DNA of 64,000 nt from Streptomyces sp. NBC_00461 (GTDB lineage Bacteria; Actinomycetota; Actinomycetes; Streptomycetales; Streptomycetaceae), in contig NZ_CP107902.1 of assembly GCF_036013935.1 (NCBI RefSeq), positions 992,001 through 1,056,000 of the forward strand, read 5' to 3'. This document shows, in pieces, positions 35,815 to 46,214 of the stretch (its first letter is position 1; each line of letters starts with the position of its first letter). The notes under the pieces were generated by a model. The model worked only from the letters and a program-made list of their open reading frames with translations, searched no databases and had not been told where the DNA came from. A program made the position numbers and the translations under genes.

Positions 35815-35873
35815 ACGATCATGGTGCCCGAACGGCGGCACCTCGGGGAGAGGAACCCTGACGGAACCCTCTT

Positions 35874-37362
<1,489 letters not shown>

Positions 37363-37389
37363 GTCCTGAGCCGCACGGCACGAAGTGAT

Positions 37390-37438
37390 CGTCGAAGGGG
37401 ATGCGCCACTTTCCGGTGGTGCGTCCCCATCGACGTTT
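37390..37438 (+). terminator. argG terminator
   Basis: CGTCGA and TCGACG enclose a second stem, GGGGATGCGCCAC with GTGGTGCGTCCCC (with G-U pairs), around a 6-nt loop, followed by TTT. It also lies just before the convergent phosphoribosyltransferase stop and may serve both strands. Confidence 0.8.
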
Positions 37439-37446
37439 CCGTCAGG

Positions 37447-38106
37447 TCAGGCACTTCGGTGTTCGGCCGTCATGCGCAGGGCTGCGAGCACGTCCTCGTC
37501 CGTCAGCTGCCCGAACTCCTCGTAGCACAGGCCCACGGATGTGAAGCCGGGCGGCCGGTGCGGGCAGAGCACCTCGTCGGCCTCCGCGCTCATCCCTTCC
37601 GCCGCCTCCGGTGAGCCGACCGGCACGGCCAGTACCAGGCGACTGGGCGACTGACGCCGTACACAGCGCAGGGCTGCGCGGGCCGTCGAACCGGTCGCCA
37701 GCCCGTCGTCCACGACGATCACGGTCCGGCCGCTCAGGTCGGGTGCGGGACGGCCCTGCCGGTAGAGGCGTTCGCGGCGGCGGAGCTCCTCGCGTTCCCT
37801 CTTCACCACGGGGGCGAGCGACGACTCGCTGAGGCCCAGGTAGTCGAGGGTGCGCCGGTCGAAGAGCGGATCCTCGTCACCCACGATCGCGCCGACGCCG
37901 AACTCCTCGTGGTCCGGAACACCGATCTTCCGTACGACCAGCACGTCGAGCGGGGCGTCGAGCACCCGCGCCACCTCGTGGGCCACGGCGACGCCTCCGC
38001 GGGGCAGCGCCAGGACGAGGGGGTCGGGCAGGGCGCCCTTCTCCTGCTGGATCCGCAGCCGCTCGGCCAGTTCCCGCCCGGCCTGCCCGCGGTCATGGAA
38101 CTGCAT
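37447..38106 (-). CDS. Phosphoribosyltransferase-domain protein
   Basis: 219 aa. The PRPP loop VIVVDDGLATGSTARAALR is near residue 135; LALPRGGVAVAHEVARVL and VVRKIGVPDHEEFGVGAI precede it. These orphan type I PRTase-fold proteins occur in actinomycete stress/dormancy clusters, often with CBS or universal-stress proteins; no reaction is assigned. ATG 38106 is chosen because GGAAGGAG overlaps the alternative GTG at 38118. Confidence 0.88.
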   Translation of the reverse strand: MQFHDRGQAGRELAERLRIQQEKGALPDPLVLALPRGGVAVAHEVARVLDAPLDVLVVRKIGVPDHEEFGVGAIVGDEDPLFDRRTLDYLGLSESSLAPVVKREREELRRRERLYRQGRPAPDLSGRTVIVVDDGLATGSTARAALRCVRRQSPSRLVLAVPVGSPEAAEGMSAEADEVLCPHRPPGFTSVGLCYEEFGQLTDEDVLAALRMTAEHRSA

Positions 38107-38197
38107 CGCGGTCGCCACTCCTTCCCACGGAGACGGCCCCCTCCTCCGGTGCCCCGCGTACCCCTCACGCGCCGGTCGACGCCCCGGGGCTGTTGAT

Positions 38198-38240
38198 CCC
38201 GTGGACCCGTGGACCCGTGGACCCGTAGACCCGTAGACCC
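38198..38240. repeat. 8-bp tandem repeat after the CBS gene stop
   Basis: Five 8-bp units: CCCGTGGA three times, CCCGTAGA twice, then CCC. It ends 2 bp from the stop of the CBS-domain gene on the minus strand (38243-38245). Confidence 0.85.
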
Positions 38241-38242
38241 CT

Positions 38243-38668
38243 TCAGTGGTTCGGTGCCGCCTTGCCGATGTCCGTCAGCACGGGGTGCGGGTTCTCCGTA
38301 GCAGCCAGGTCGCCGAGGCTGATCACACCGACCGGACAGCCGCCGTGCTCCACGACCGGGAGGCGGCGCACGGCGTGCCGGCGCATCAGCTCGATCGCCC
38401 GGTCGGTCGTGTCGTCGGGCGTCAGGGTCGCCACGGGCGGTGGCGTGCACACGGATCCGACGGTCGTCACGGCCGGGTCGCGGCCCTCGGCGAGAGCCCG
38501 GATCACGATGTCACGGTCGGTGAGCACGCCGAACAGATCGACGTCGTAGGCCACCAGCACGTCTCCGACGTCCTGCTCACGCATCACGCGGGCCGCGCGA
38601 GCCACCGTGGTCATGGGCTCGACGGCGGCCGCACCGGACGACATCACGTCGCGTACTTTCCGGGTCAT
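38243..38668 (-). CDS. Two-CBS-domain protein
   Basis: 141 aa made of a CBS pair: VRDVMSSGAAAVEPMTTVARAARVMREQDVGDVLV with FGVLTDRDIVIRA, and the second ending in GVISLGDLA. Such pairs bind adenosine nucleotides and sense energy state. GGGAGG lies 4 nt before the ATG at 38668. It lies between MurJ and a phosphoribosyltransferase on the same strand, a common actinobacterial stress arrangement. Confidence 0.93.
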   Translation of the reverse strand: MTRKVRDVMSSGAAAVEPMTTVARAARVMREQDVGDVLVAYDVDLFGVLTDRDIVIRALAEGRDPAVTTVGSVCTPPPVATLTPDDTTDRAIELMRRHAVRRLPVVEHGGCPVGVISLGDLAATENPHPVLTDIGKAAPNH

Positions 38669-38777
38669 GGTTCCTCCCAGGTCATGGATCGGCGAGCTCG
38701 GGCACGTCGCCCGCGTAGCCCGCAGCGGGCCCGGTAAACCGGCCACGGGTCATGGCTGATCCAGGGGCCAGGCGTCA

Positions 38778-40475
38778 TCACAGTCCGGGAAGGCGGCTCA
38801 GTTCTCCGATCTTCAGCAGGCGGGCCAGGACGAGATACGCCAGAGCCAGCGCGAGTGTTCCTGCGCCCAGGGCGGCCGCGACGGCCCAGGTGCCACTGCC
38901 CAGGAGGCCGGCGCAGGCGTGTGCGGTGGCCCAGCCCACGGTCGCGGCCAGAGCGGCGGCCGACAGCAGTTTCAGATACGTCCGGCGCAGCGCTCCGTCG
39001 TCGAGGCGGGCGCCGGTCCTGTGGCGCAGCAGCCGTGCGGTGAGCGCCAGGCCGGCCAGGTAGGAGAGGGTGTAGGCGCCGGCCATGCCGGTCACGGACC
39101 AGCGGACGGGCAGCAGCACATGGCAGGCGGTGGCCAGGGCGATGTTGACCGCGGCGATCCAGACGGCCATGAAGAACGGGGTGCGGGTGTCCTCGAAGGC
39201 GTAGAAGCCGCGCAGCAGCAGGTACTGCGCGGAGAACGGGATCAGGCCGAGCCCGAACGCCTGCAGCATGTGCCCGATCGGCTGCGCGGTGGTCGGGTTG
39301 GCGGCCCCGTGGGCGAACAGCAGCACGGCGATCTGCGGGCCCAGCGCGAGGAAGAGGAAGGCCGCGGGCACGATGACGACACCGCTGACGCGCAAGGCGC
39401 GGGACAGATCGGCGCGCAGGTCCGCGACCCGGCCCTCGGCGGCGGCCCTGCTCATACGGGGCAGCAGCGCGGTCACCAGGGACACCGTGACGATCGACTG
39501 GGGCAGCATCCAGATGGTCTGCGCATAGATGTAGGCGGAGTAGCCCACGCCGGCATTCGGCAGCCGGTCGTCCGCGGCGTTGGCGTAGTTGGTGATCACG
39601 GTCAGGGCCACCTGGTTGGCCAGGACGAACAGCAGGGTCCACTTCGCCGCGTGGATGCCGGTGCCCAGACCGGTGCCGCGCCAGTCGAAGCGGGGGCGGA
39701 AGCGGAATCCGGCGGCCCGGGCGAACGGGATCAGAGCCAGGGCCTGTACGGCGATGCCCGCGGTGGTTCCGATGCCCAGAAGCCGCACCTGGGCGACGGT
39801 GATGTCCTCGACCCGGTGCGGGGCGGTCATCAGTCCCAGGTAGGCGCCGAACATGCCGACGAGGACGACGTTGTTGAGGACCGGGGTCCACATCATCGCG
39901 CCGAACTTCTCGCGGGCGTTGAGCACTTGGCCGTAGATGCCGAACAGGCCGTAGAAGAAGATCTGCGGCAGCAGGAACCGCCCGAACACCACGGTGAGTT
40001 GAAAGGCCTCGTGCCTGCCGGGGGTGTCCTGGATGTACAGGCCGACGATCTGCGGCGTGGCCCACACGGCCAGCGCGGTGCCCGCGCCGAGCACGCACAC
40101 CACGAGGGTCACCAGGCGCTGCTCGTAGGCCCGGCCGCCGTCGGGATGTGTGGTCCGCGCGCGGACGAGCTGGGGCACCAGGACGGCGTTGAGAGCGCCA
40201 CCGACCAGCAGTGTGTACAGGCTCGTCGGCACCGTGTTCGCCGTGTTGTAGGTACTGGCCAGCAGGCCCGTGCCCAGTGCCGCGGCCTGCAGGATCTGCC
40301 GTATCAGCCCCGTGGCGCGTGACACGACGGTGGCCAGCGCCATCAGAAGGGACGACCGGGCCGGTCCTCCCTTCGCCGCTTCCCTCCGCGGAGCGGCAAG
40401 GCGCCTCCTTGTCCGTGCGCCTGTCCGCTCGCCCGACGACGTGGTCAGCGTCGCGGGCTGTTCCCCCTGCGTCAT
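38778..40475 (-). CDS. MurJ/MviN-type lipid II flippase family protein
   Basis: 565 aa integral membrane protein with about 14 hydrophobic segments after a 40-residue basic N-terminus. Matches include RATGLIRQILQAAALGTGLLASTYNTANTVP, RFLLPQIFFYGLFGIYGQVLNAREKFGAMMWTPVLNN and LLRGFYAFEDTRTPF, the MurJ hallmarks. Streptomycetes carry a core copy near the origin with a large cytosolic extension; this lacks one and is probably an accessory paralogue. It follows the Nudix gene by 26 nt. Confidence 0.9.
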   Translation of the reverse strand: MTQGEQPATLTTSSGERTGARTRRRLAAPRREAAKGGPARSSLLMALATVVSRATGLIRQILQAAALGTGLLASTYNTANTVPTSLYTLLVGGALNAVLVPQLVRARTTHPDGGRAYEQRLVTLVVCVLGAGTALAVWATPQIVGLYIQDTPGRHEAFQLTVVFGRFLLPQIFFYGLFGIYGQVLNAREKFGAMMWTPVLNNVVLVGMFGAYLGLMTAPHRVEDITVAQVRLLGIGTTAGIAVQALALIPFARAAGFRFRPRFDWRGTGLGTGIHAAKWTLLFVLANQVALTVITNYANAADDRLPNAGVGYSAYIYAQTIWMLPQSIVTVSLVTALLPRMSRAAAEGRVADLRADLSRALRVSGVVIVPAAFLFLALGPQIAVLLFAHGAANPTTAQPIGHMLQAFGLGLIPFSAQYLLLRGFYAFEDTRTPFFMAVWIAAVNIALATACHVLLPVRWSVTGMAGAYTLSYLAGLALTARLLRHRTGARLDDGALRRTYLKLLSAAALAATVGWATAHACAGLLGSGTWAVAAALGAGTLALALAYLVLARLLKIGELSRLPGL

Positions 40476-40501
40476 GCGCCCAACCTATGCCGTCAAGATC
40501 C

Positions 40502-41026
40502 TCACGGTCCATGGCCCTGTTGCCGCAGCCGGTGCGTGCATTGCCGCATCAGGAGCCGGTCGTCGCTGAACCAGCCCTGCCAGGGCTGGTCGAGCGGCAG
40601 CCAGGCCGCGGGCTGGCCCTCTTCGGGCGTCAACTTCGTTCGCCGGTCGAGGACTTCGACAAAGGTCACGCCCACGGTGGCCGACCAGTCGGGGTGGTAG
40701 GAGCGGACCGTGACGGCCGCCGGCGGCTCAAGGAGCTCGGCCCGGACGCCGGTCTCCTCCAGCAGCTCCCGGCGCGCCGCTTCCCGCGGCGTCTCACCGG
40801 GGTCCACCTTGCCCCCGGGCGGCACCCATTCCCGCCAGCGGTGCCGCACCAGCAGGACCTGCGTCAGCGTGCTGTCGAAGACCCACACCTCGGCGGCCAA
40901 CGGCGGGTTCAGCGCCGCCTGCGGGTGCAGCAGCCGCTCCAGGGCGTTGTCGTACACGGCGAGAGCCTGCCGCGCATCCCGCACCGCGGCTTCGAGGGTG
41001 CGGGGTTCAATGCGGTGCGGTGTCAT
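40502..41026 (-). CDS. Nudix hydrolase
   Basis: 174 aa. The complete Nudix box GGKVDPGETPREAARRELLEETGV is at residues 75-98, preceded by VWVFDSTLTQVLLVRHRW. Hydrolyses nucleoside diphosphate-linked compounds; specificity not visible. The ATG at 41026 is used. Upstream of, and probably co-transcribed with, the MurJ-type gene. Confidence 0.93.
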   Translation of the reverse strand: MTPHRIEPRTLEAAVRDARQALAVYDNALERLLHPQAALNPPLAAEVWVFDSTLTQVLLVRHRWREWVPPGGKVDPGETPREAARRELLEETGVRAELLEPPAAVTVRSYHPDWSATVGVTFVEVLDRRTKLTPEEGQPAAWLPLDQPWQGWFSDDRLLMRQCTHRLRQQGHGP

Positions 41027-41114
41027 CTGCCGGAGAGTACGGCGAGCCTCCGACAATCGCGCTTCCCACTACGGCCCCTTCCCGGCGGGCGTCTGGCTGC
41101 CTACCGTTCGGCTC

Positions 41115-41360
41115 ATGGATCTGGATCACCAACAGGATGCGTCCGTACGGCATTTCGACCACTGTCCGTGGCTGTTCGCCGAGGCCGCGAGCGAGGAGCA
41201 GCGGCATGCCCAGCGGGCGCGGCAGCAGACGGTCGGCGAGGACAGCGGGATCGGCGAACGGTGCTACGTCGCCCATTCCGCGGCGGTGTTCCCGGACCGG
41301 CTGCGCCTGAGCGACGACTCGTACATCGCCGCGCACGCCCGGGAGGAACTCGAACAGTGA
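41115..41360 (+). pseudogene. Truncated left-handed beta-helix acyltransferase
   Basis: 81 residues from ATG 41115 look like the N-terminus of an acyltransferase: GEDSGIGERCYVAHSAAVFP and DRLRLSDDSYIAAHA are hexapeptide-like turns seen in that family. Normal proteins continue with many further turns; here it stops after EELEQ. The break marks the left edge of the decayed region. It might alternatively be a short stand-alone protein. Confidence 0.6.
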
Positions 41361-41476
41361 AGCGCGCGAGTTCGCGGAATCCTGAAGGACCCAACCGCTG
41401 AACCCGCGCGTCCTCACAGGGTTGGAAACCAAAACGAGGGCGGGTTCATCTGTGCCTGCAACGGATGCGGCGATCG

Positions 41477-41998
41477 TCAGATCCGGGGGAATCGACGGCG
41501 TACTACGCCGATGGCTGTCCACGGTGCGATGAGCGCGGCGGCTACGGAGACGGCGGCCAGGAGGAAGAACAGCGCTCTGTAGCCGCCGAGGGGCACGGCC
41601 AGGGCAGCGCCGGCGAACGGCGCGAGGGCTGCTGCTGTGTGGGCGGGCGCGGCGAGGAGTCCGGAGAGGCGGCCGTAGTGGGTGGTGCCCCAACGGTCGG
41701 CGATGGCGGTGGCCTGGAGGAGGGTGAGGTTGCCGCGGACCATGCCGGCCACGATCGACACGGCGATGAGCAGGCCGTACGGGCCGGGTATTGCGGCGAA
41801 GACGGCGGCGGTCAGTGAGCCGAGCGCGATGAGAATCGTGGTGCGGGCCGTGACTGTGGTGCGGCGGGCGAGCGCGGCGTACAGGGTGCGGCCGCGAGTC
41901 TGTCCGGCGCCGCCGATGCCAAGGGCCCAGGCGGCCTGGCTGGTGAGGTGTACCGCGTTCCAACAGGAGCGGGACGAGGGCAACGACGACGACGTACC
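41477..41998 (-). pseudogene. C-terminal half of an MFS transporter, frameshifted
   Basis: The minus strand reads [20 protein letters not shown], then IAVSIVAGMVRGNLTLLQATA and several membrane segments to a stop at 41477. Just upstream, another frame gives [16 protein letters not shown], which fits the same protein, so a frameshift lies near 41950. Homology ends at 41994-41998, exactly where a DinB fragment begins. About 200 N-terminal residues are missing. Confidence 0.75.
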
Positions 41999-42153
41999 CG
42001 TGCCTCGTAAGACGCGGTCGACACCACGCCGCGCTTGGTCGGGTCGCCGTCCCCACCGACCCCGACTGGCTTCCCGCGTAGCTCCGGGTGACGCAGTTGC
42101 TCGACGGCGGCGAGGAACTGGTCCATGTCCACGTGCAGCACCCACTCGCTCAC
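41998..42153 (-). pseudogene. dinB: DNA polymerase IV (DinB) N-terminal fragment
   Basis: From a GTG at 42153: [20 protein letters not shown], then [20 protein letters not shown] and [10 protein letters not shown]. This is the catalytic palm start of Y-family polymerase IV with the metal-binding DMD. It is cut after about 52 residues (of roughly 400) and fused to MFS sequence. It lies 11 nt after the aldo/keto reductase stop on the same strand. Confidence 0.85.
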
Positions 42154-42164
42154 ACCGGTAGGTT

Positions 42165-43088
42165 TTACCCCATCGGGAGGCGCTTCTTGGCTTCCTCGTA
42201 GAGGTCGGACGGTAGCGGGCCCTTTTCCGCGATGGCGATGTTGCCCGCCAGGTGGGCCGGGTTCGCGGTGCCGACGATCGTGGTGGACAGGCCGGGGTGG
42301 CTGAGCGTGAAGCGGAGGATGAACTCCTGCTTGTCGATGCCTGCCTGGTCGATGAGGTCCTCGATGCCCGACGTCTCCCAGTTGCGCTGGCCGACACCCG
42401 GCTGCTGGGCGAGCGGACCGACGGTCCAGTTCTTCTCCTGCGACGCCGCGCCGCGGGCGGCCCCGCCGCGGATGAGTGTGCCGGTGCCCTTGTCCGCCGC
42501 CTCGGTAATGAGGTTCTCGTGATCGCGTTGCACGGCCGAGTAAGGGATCTGGAAAGCGTCGAAGACGTTCATCGCGAGGTGGTCGGGCAGGTTGGGCAGG
42601 ATGCCCGACATGCCGATGAAGCGGACCTTGCCCTCGGCCTGTAGTTCCTTGAGCATCTCGACGGTGCGGTTCTCTTCGAGCGTGGCCCGGCTCGGTGACA
42701 TGTGCACCTGGACCAGGTCGAGGCGATCGGTCCGGAGCCGGCGCAGCGACTGCTCGACGTCGGCGCGGACGTTCGCCTGGCTGTAGTCGTGCGGGTAGGG
42801 CGGCGGCGTGTCGGCGGGCGGCTCGATCGGGCAGCCGCACTTGGAGGCGAGAAAGAACTCGTCCCTGCGGTGGGCGAGGTGCGTGCCGATGAGCTCTTCG
42901 CTGCGGCCGTAGTCGGGCGAGGTGTCGATCAGGTTGATGCCGCCGTCGAGGACCGCGTTGAGCAGCCGGCCGGCGTCCTCGTCGGTCAGCCCTGGCCCTC
43001 TGCGCAGCCCGCCCAGTTCCATAGCGCCGTAGCCGAGGATGGTCACGTCCGTGTCGGTGTGCCCGAGGGCACGTGTCGTGATCGCCAT
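42165..43088 (-). CDS. Aldo/keto reductase
   Basis: 307 aa, NADPH-dependent. Catalytic Asp and Tyr are in [19 protein letters not shown], Lys in FFLASKCGC and His in [10 protein letters not shown]. Compared with AKR11-13-like proteins it is full length. ATG 43088 is used; a Met at 43109 adds seven residues. It is divergent from a TetR gene with a 53-bp gap and is one of the few intact genes in the decayed region. Confidence 0.92.
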   Translation of the reverse strand: MAITTRALGHTDTDVTILGYGAMELGGLRRGPGLTDEDAGRLLNAVLDGGINLIDTSPDYGRSEELIGTHLAHRRDEFFLASKCGCPIEPPADTPPPYPHDYSQANVRADVEQSLRRLRTDRLDLVQVHMSPSRATLEENRTVEMLKELQAEGKVRFIGMSGILPNLPDHLAMNVFDAFQIPYSAVQRDHENLITEAADKGTGTLIRGGAARGAASQEKNWTVGPLAQQPGVGQRNWETSGIEDLIDQAGIDKQEFILRFTLSHPGLSTTIVGTANPAHLAGNIAIAEKGPLPSDLYEEAKKRLPMG

Positions 43089-43141
43089 GCAACTAAGGTG
43101 AAGCATCATTCATCTTTCGTCAAATGGTCCCGGAGGGCTCC

Positions 43142-43711
43142 ATGACCTCACCCCGACCGCTGCGTGCCGACGCGGCCCGCAACCGTGCCCGGATCCTGAC
43201 CGCGGCGCATGAGCAGATCACCGAGCACGGGCCCGAGGTGTCGATGGAGCAGATAGCCGCTGCTGCGGGCGTCGCGGTCGGCACCCTGTACAAGCACTTC
43301 CCGAACAAGAGCGACCTGGTCACAGCCGTGGTCGCCACCTCGTTCGAAACACTCGCCGACGACGCCGAAGAGTGCCTGCAACGCGCGAGCCAGGGTTTAC
43401 CCGCCATGGCGGAGCTGACCGGCTTCCTCAGCCGCGTGATGGACACGGTCGCCCACAACCGCGCCGTCAAAGCAGCCGCGTACGCGCTCGGCGCCGACCA
43501 CGCAGCCCACCCCGCCAAGCAGGAGGTGGAGACCCGCGTCACCCAGGCTCTCGGTCCACTCATCCGCACCGCACAAGCCCAGGGCGGTCTGCGCGCCGAC
43601 TTCACCCTCGACGACCTGTACCTGATGCTCTCCACCCTCCCCGCCGACCAGCCACCCACCGCCCGCGCCCGATGGCTCGCCCTCCTGCTCACCGGGCTCA
43701 CCGCCCGCTGA
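43142..43711 (+). CDS. TetR-family regulator
   Basis: 189 aa. HTH ILTAAHEQITEHGPEVSMEQIAAAAGVAVGTLYKHFPNKSDLV at residues 15-58; the C-domain has the TetR_C type LPADQPPTARARWLALLLTGL ending. GGAGG lies 5-9 nt before the ATG at 43142. Probably represses the divergent aldo/keto reductase. Confidence 0.92.
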   Translation: MTSPRPLRADAARNRARILTAAHEQITEHGPEVSMEQIAAAAGVAVGTLYKHFPNKSDLVTAVVATSFETLADDAEECLQRASQGLPAMAELTGFLSRVMDTVAHNRAVKAAAYALGADHAAHPAKQEVETRVTQALGPLIRTAQAQGGLRADFTLDDLYLMLSTLPADQPPTARARWLALLLTGLTAR

Positions 43712-43729
43712 CCGACCGCGGGGGTACGC

Positions 43730-43900
43730 CGCCGTCGCGGCCACCGCCGGGACGCCCTCTACGACCGCCCCGCCTGCCGACAGAAGGCGTACCGGGCCCG
43801 CCGACGGGCCGCCGAGCGGGTCCGCGAAGCCGTAACGGCCCCGGCCGGTGTGACGACTCGCGGAACCAGCTCCGGGGCTCTGGCCAGCACGGACGCCTAG
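43730..43900 (+). pseudogene. Possible remnant of a small zinc-finger protein
   Basis: The frame ending in TAG at 43898 reads GHRRDALYDRPACRQKAYRA and then RRRAAERVREAV. This resembles the C-terminal CRQxAYRxRRR of small actinobacterial zinc-finger proteins. No start or upstream Cys pair remains. The resemblance is short, so confidence is low. Confidence 0.3.
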
Positions 43901-43939
43901 GTCAAGATGGCGGCGACCACGACGCGCCGCCGTACGACG

Positions 43940-44455
43940 TCACTCGTCGTCGGCAGCGTCCTTGTCGCGCAGCGGGCGCATACCGCCGGGCAGCTCGGGC
44001 AGCTTGAACGAGTACCGGCCCAGCATGTTGATGTGCTGTCGCACGAACGGCGAGAGGCGGGCGACATCCTCGTCGCGGACGTCGAACCCGTCCGCCCGCA
44101 GCTGGTCCACCGCGGCGTCCATGTACCTCGTGTTGAAGAGGACGACGGCGTTGAGGACCAGGCCGAGCGCGCCGAGCTGGTCCTCCACACCGTCCTGGTA
44201 GCGCTGGTAGAGCTGCCCCGAGCGGCAGCGGAAGATCTTCCGGGCGAGTGCGTGGCGGCCCTCCTGGAGGTTGGCCTGCGCCTTGATCTGGCGGCGGTAG
44301 CCGGGCTCGTCGGCCAGCCGCAGGATGTGCAGGGACTTGGCGATCCGCCCGTAGTGCGCGATCGCGTCCCCCAGCGGGGTCGGCCGCCCGTCCCTCGACA
44401 GCATCCGGATCACGTCATACGCGCGCACCGCGCCAATGTCAATCCCCTCGAACTG
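43940..44455 (-). mobile_element. tnpA: Tn3-family transposase, C-terminal fragment
   Basis: About 170 residues: GAVRAYDVIRMLSRDGRPTP, GDAIAHYGRIAKSLHILRLA, GYRRQIKAQANLQEGRHALARK and LVLNAVVLFNTRYMDAAVDQLR. This is the C-terminal part of Tn3 transposases (normally about 1000 residues). It joins an IS3 fragment at 44440-44455. No 38-bp Tn3 terminal repeats were found. Confidence 0.85.
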
Positions 44456-44645
44456 TGGAGATCTTCTTAGCGGCCAGCTCCAAGGCGGAGTTGGCCTGGT
44501 GGTCGTGCTCGTAGTCGATCGGGCTCTGATATCCACACACGCTGTGTAGCCGACGGCCGTTGTAGAAGCCGGTGATCCAGGTCGCGATCCGCAGCCGCGC
44601 CTCGGTCCGGTGGCGCTTGCGACCAGCGCGCCTACGGCCGCTCAA
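44439..44645 (-). mobile_element. IS3-family transposase (OrfB), C-terminal fragment
   Basis: ARLRIATWITGFYNGRRLHS followed by GYQSPIDYE is the end of the integrase core of IS3 OrfB. Only the last 60 residues remain; the DDE catalytic residues apart from the final helix are absent. Directly adjacent to the Tn3 remnant, so one element has interrupted or recombined with the other. Confidence 0.8.
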
Positions 44646-44651
44646 CGTGGA

Positions 44652-45401
44652 TCAGCGGGCGTAGCCGCCATCGGCCATGATGGTCTGGCCAGTCACGAAG
44701 GCAGCGTCGTCGCTGGTGAGGAAGGCAATGGTGCCGGTCAAGTCTTCCGGCAGCCCGTTGCGCTTGATGGCCTGGGACTGTGCGGCCGCCGTGAGGGCTT
44801 CCTGCGGGTGGGCATTCAGGACGCCGGGTGTGATGGTCAGGGTCGCGCCGACCGCGTTGACGGTGATGCCGAACGGGGCGAGGTCGTTGGCCAGTCCGCG
44901 GCTGAAGCCGATGTTGCCCATCTTGCTCGCCATATAGTGGGACATGCTGGGCGCGTTGGTGACGATTGAGTTGGAGGTCACGTTGACGATGCGGCCCCAG
45001 CCGCTCTTCTTCACGGTCGGCAGCAGGGCCTTGACCATGAGGAACTGCGAGTCGAGGTTGACCGCGATGACGCGCCGCCAGGTGTCGTAGTCCAGCTCCT
45101 CGATGTCGAGGAAGGGGCAAATGCCGGCGTTGTTGACCAGGATGTCCGCCCGCCCGAACCGGTCGGCGACCTCCTTGCCCACGGCCGCGGTCTGGTCGGG
45201 ATTGGACACGTCGCCTGTGAGACCCAGCACCGGGTGTCCTTTGTCGGCGAGCAAGGCGACGGTTTCCTCGGGGCTGTTGAGGTCGACCGCGACGACGCTC
45301 GCGCCGCGTGCGGCGAGGTCGACGGCGATGGCCTGGCCGATGCCGCGTCCGGCGCCGGTGACAACGGCCACTCGGTCCGTGTGTGTCTGGGGAACTGACA
45401 T
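44652..45401 (-). CDS. Short-chain dehydrogenase/reductase (FabG-like)
   Basis: 249 aa. TGAGRGIGQAIAVDLAARGA cofactor motif, NNAGICPF, catalytic Ser in NVTSNSIVT and YxxxK in HYMASKMGN, and a C-terminal GQTIMADGGYAR. AAAGGAG lies 8 nt before the ATG at 45401. The stop is only 6 nt from the IS3 fragment, yet the gene is complete. Substrate unknown. Confidence 0.93.
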   Translation of the reverse strand: MSVPQTHTDRVAVVTGAGRGIGQAIAVDLAARGASVVAVDLNSPEETVALLADKGHPVLGLTGDVSNPDQTAAVGKEVADRFGRADILVNNAGICPFLDIEELDYDTWRRVIAVNLDSQFLMVKALLPTVKKSGWGRIVNVTSNSIVTNAPSMSHYMASKMGNIGFSRGLANDLAPFGITVNAVGATLTITPGVLNAHPQEALTAAAQSQAIKRNGLPEDLTGTIAFLTSDDAAFVTGQTIMADGGYAR

Positions 45402-45489
45402 GTCAGAAACTCCTTTGTTGCGAACTTCCGGTCCCGCGCCTCGTGGCACGGTGCCCGGGACTTCTTTTCCGGCCCCGCCCGGGTGAGCG

Positions 45490-45660
45490 TCACGCCGCGC
45501 GGCCGGCCTTGAGGGTCCTGGCGACGTTGGCGATCCGCTTGCCCTGGTAGGCGCCAGAGACGCGGGCCGTGCTGTCGACGGGGATCTCTCCCTGGGCACC
45601 GGTCACGTGCGAGGTTCCGTAGGGGTTGCCGTCGGTGAACTTGACGGGGTTAGTGAAGCC
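45490..45660 (-). pseudogene. C-terminal remnant of a WrbA-like flavodoxin quinone reductase
   Basis: FTDGNPYGTSHVTGAQGEIP followed by YQGKRIANVARTLKAG matches the last 50 residues of WrbA-type NAD(P)H:quinone oxidoreductases. The FMN-binding N-terminal 150 residues are gone. It lies between an SDR and a nitroreductase gene on the same strand. Confidence 0.75.
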
Positions 45661-45710
45661 GGGGGGGCTTTCCCCGGGCCGGGCGATGTGCAACCGGCGC
45701 TTCACAAGTG

Positions 45711-46214
45711 CTACCGGCCCGGCCGCTCGGGCTCCATCCGGAAGCAGACCAAGCGGGTCTTCGCGGCGGCCGTGCGCAGCTCGTCGTCGGTGGGCTGCCG
45801 GTCGCTTGGGAGGCCGAGCATCAGCCCCTTGGCGGCCTTGGGTCCTTTGCGCCGGCCGAACTCACCCAGCAGGGCGGCGACTTCCTCAGGGTCCTCGACG
45901 ACCATGGGGACGGCGTCGTGGTCCTGGCCCCGGATGCGCAGCCGGACGGTGGCCCCTTGGCGCATGCTGGGGATCCAGCCGAGCTGGGAGGACATGGCGA
46001 GCACCGTGCCGGGATCCCAGTCGAAGTAGCCGATGGGGACCGTGAATTCGCGACCCGTTTTGTGCCCCTTGTACGTGAGCAGCATCAGGCGTCCGCTCAG
46101 CGGTTTGTGGAAGCGGGAGGCGAGCAGCGGCCGTACGACCTTGTTGGCGGCTCGGAAGATCTTCACCAAGGGTGGCGCGGCCGTGTTCGCCGCGGGTGTG
46201 CCGGAGGTGCTCAT
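45711..46214 (-). CDS. Deazaflavin (F420)-dependent nitroreductase family protein
   Basis: 167 aa split-barrel protein of the DDN/DUF385 family. LLTYKGHKTGREFTVPIGYF and DHDAVPMVVEDPEEVAALLGEF are typical; these proteins bind F420 or FMN. ATG at 46214 overlaps the SDR stop (ATGA), so translation is coupled with the SDR upstream. Confidence 0.88.
   Translation of the reverse strand: MSTSGTPAANTAAPPLVKIFRAANKVVRPLLASRFHKPLSGRLMLLTYKGHKTGREFTVPIGYFDWDPGTVLAMSSQLGWIPSMRQGATVRLRIRGQDHDAVPMVVEDPEEVAALLGEFGRRKGPKAAKGLMLGLPSDRQPTDDELRTAAAKTRLVCFRMEPERPGR

Noticed and set aside
38198..38240. CRISPR array
   Set aside because: Units are 8 bp and contiguous with no spacers. No array of 25-40 bp repeats was seen anywhere in the window.
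43940..44645. Complete Tn3 or IS3 element
   Set aside because: Only C-terminal transposase fragments, and no terminal inverted repeats were found.
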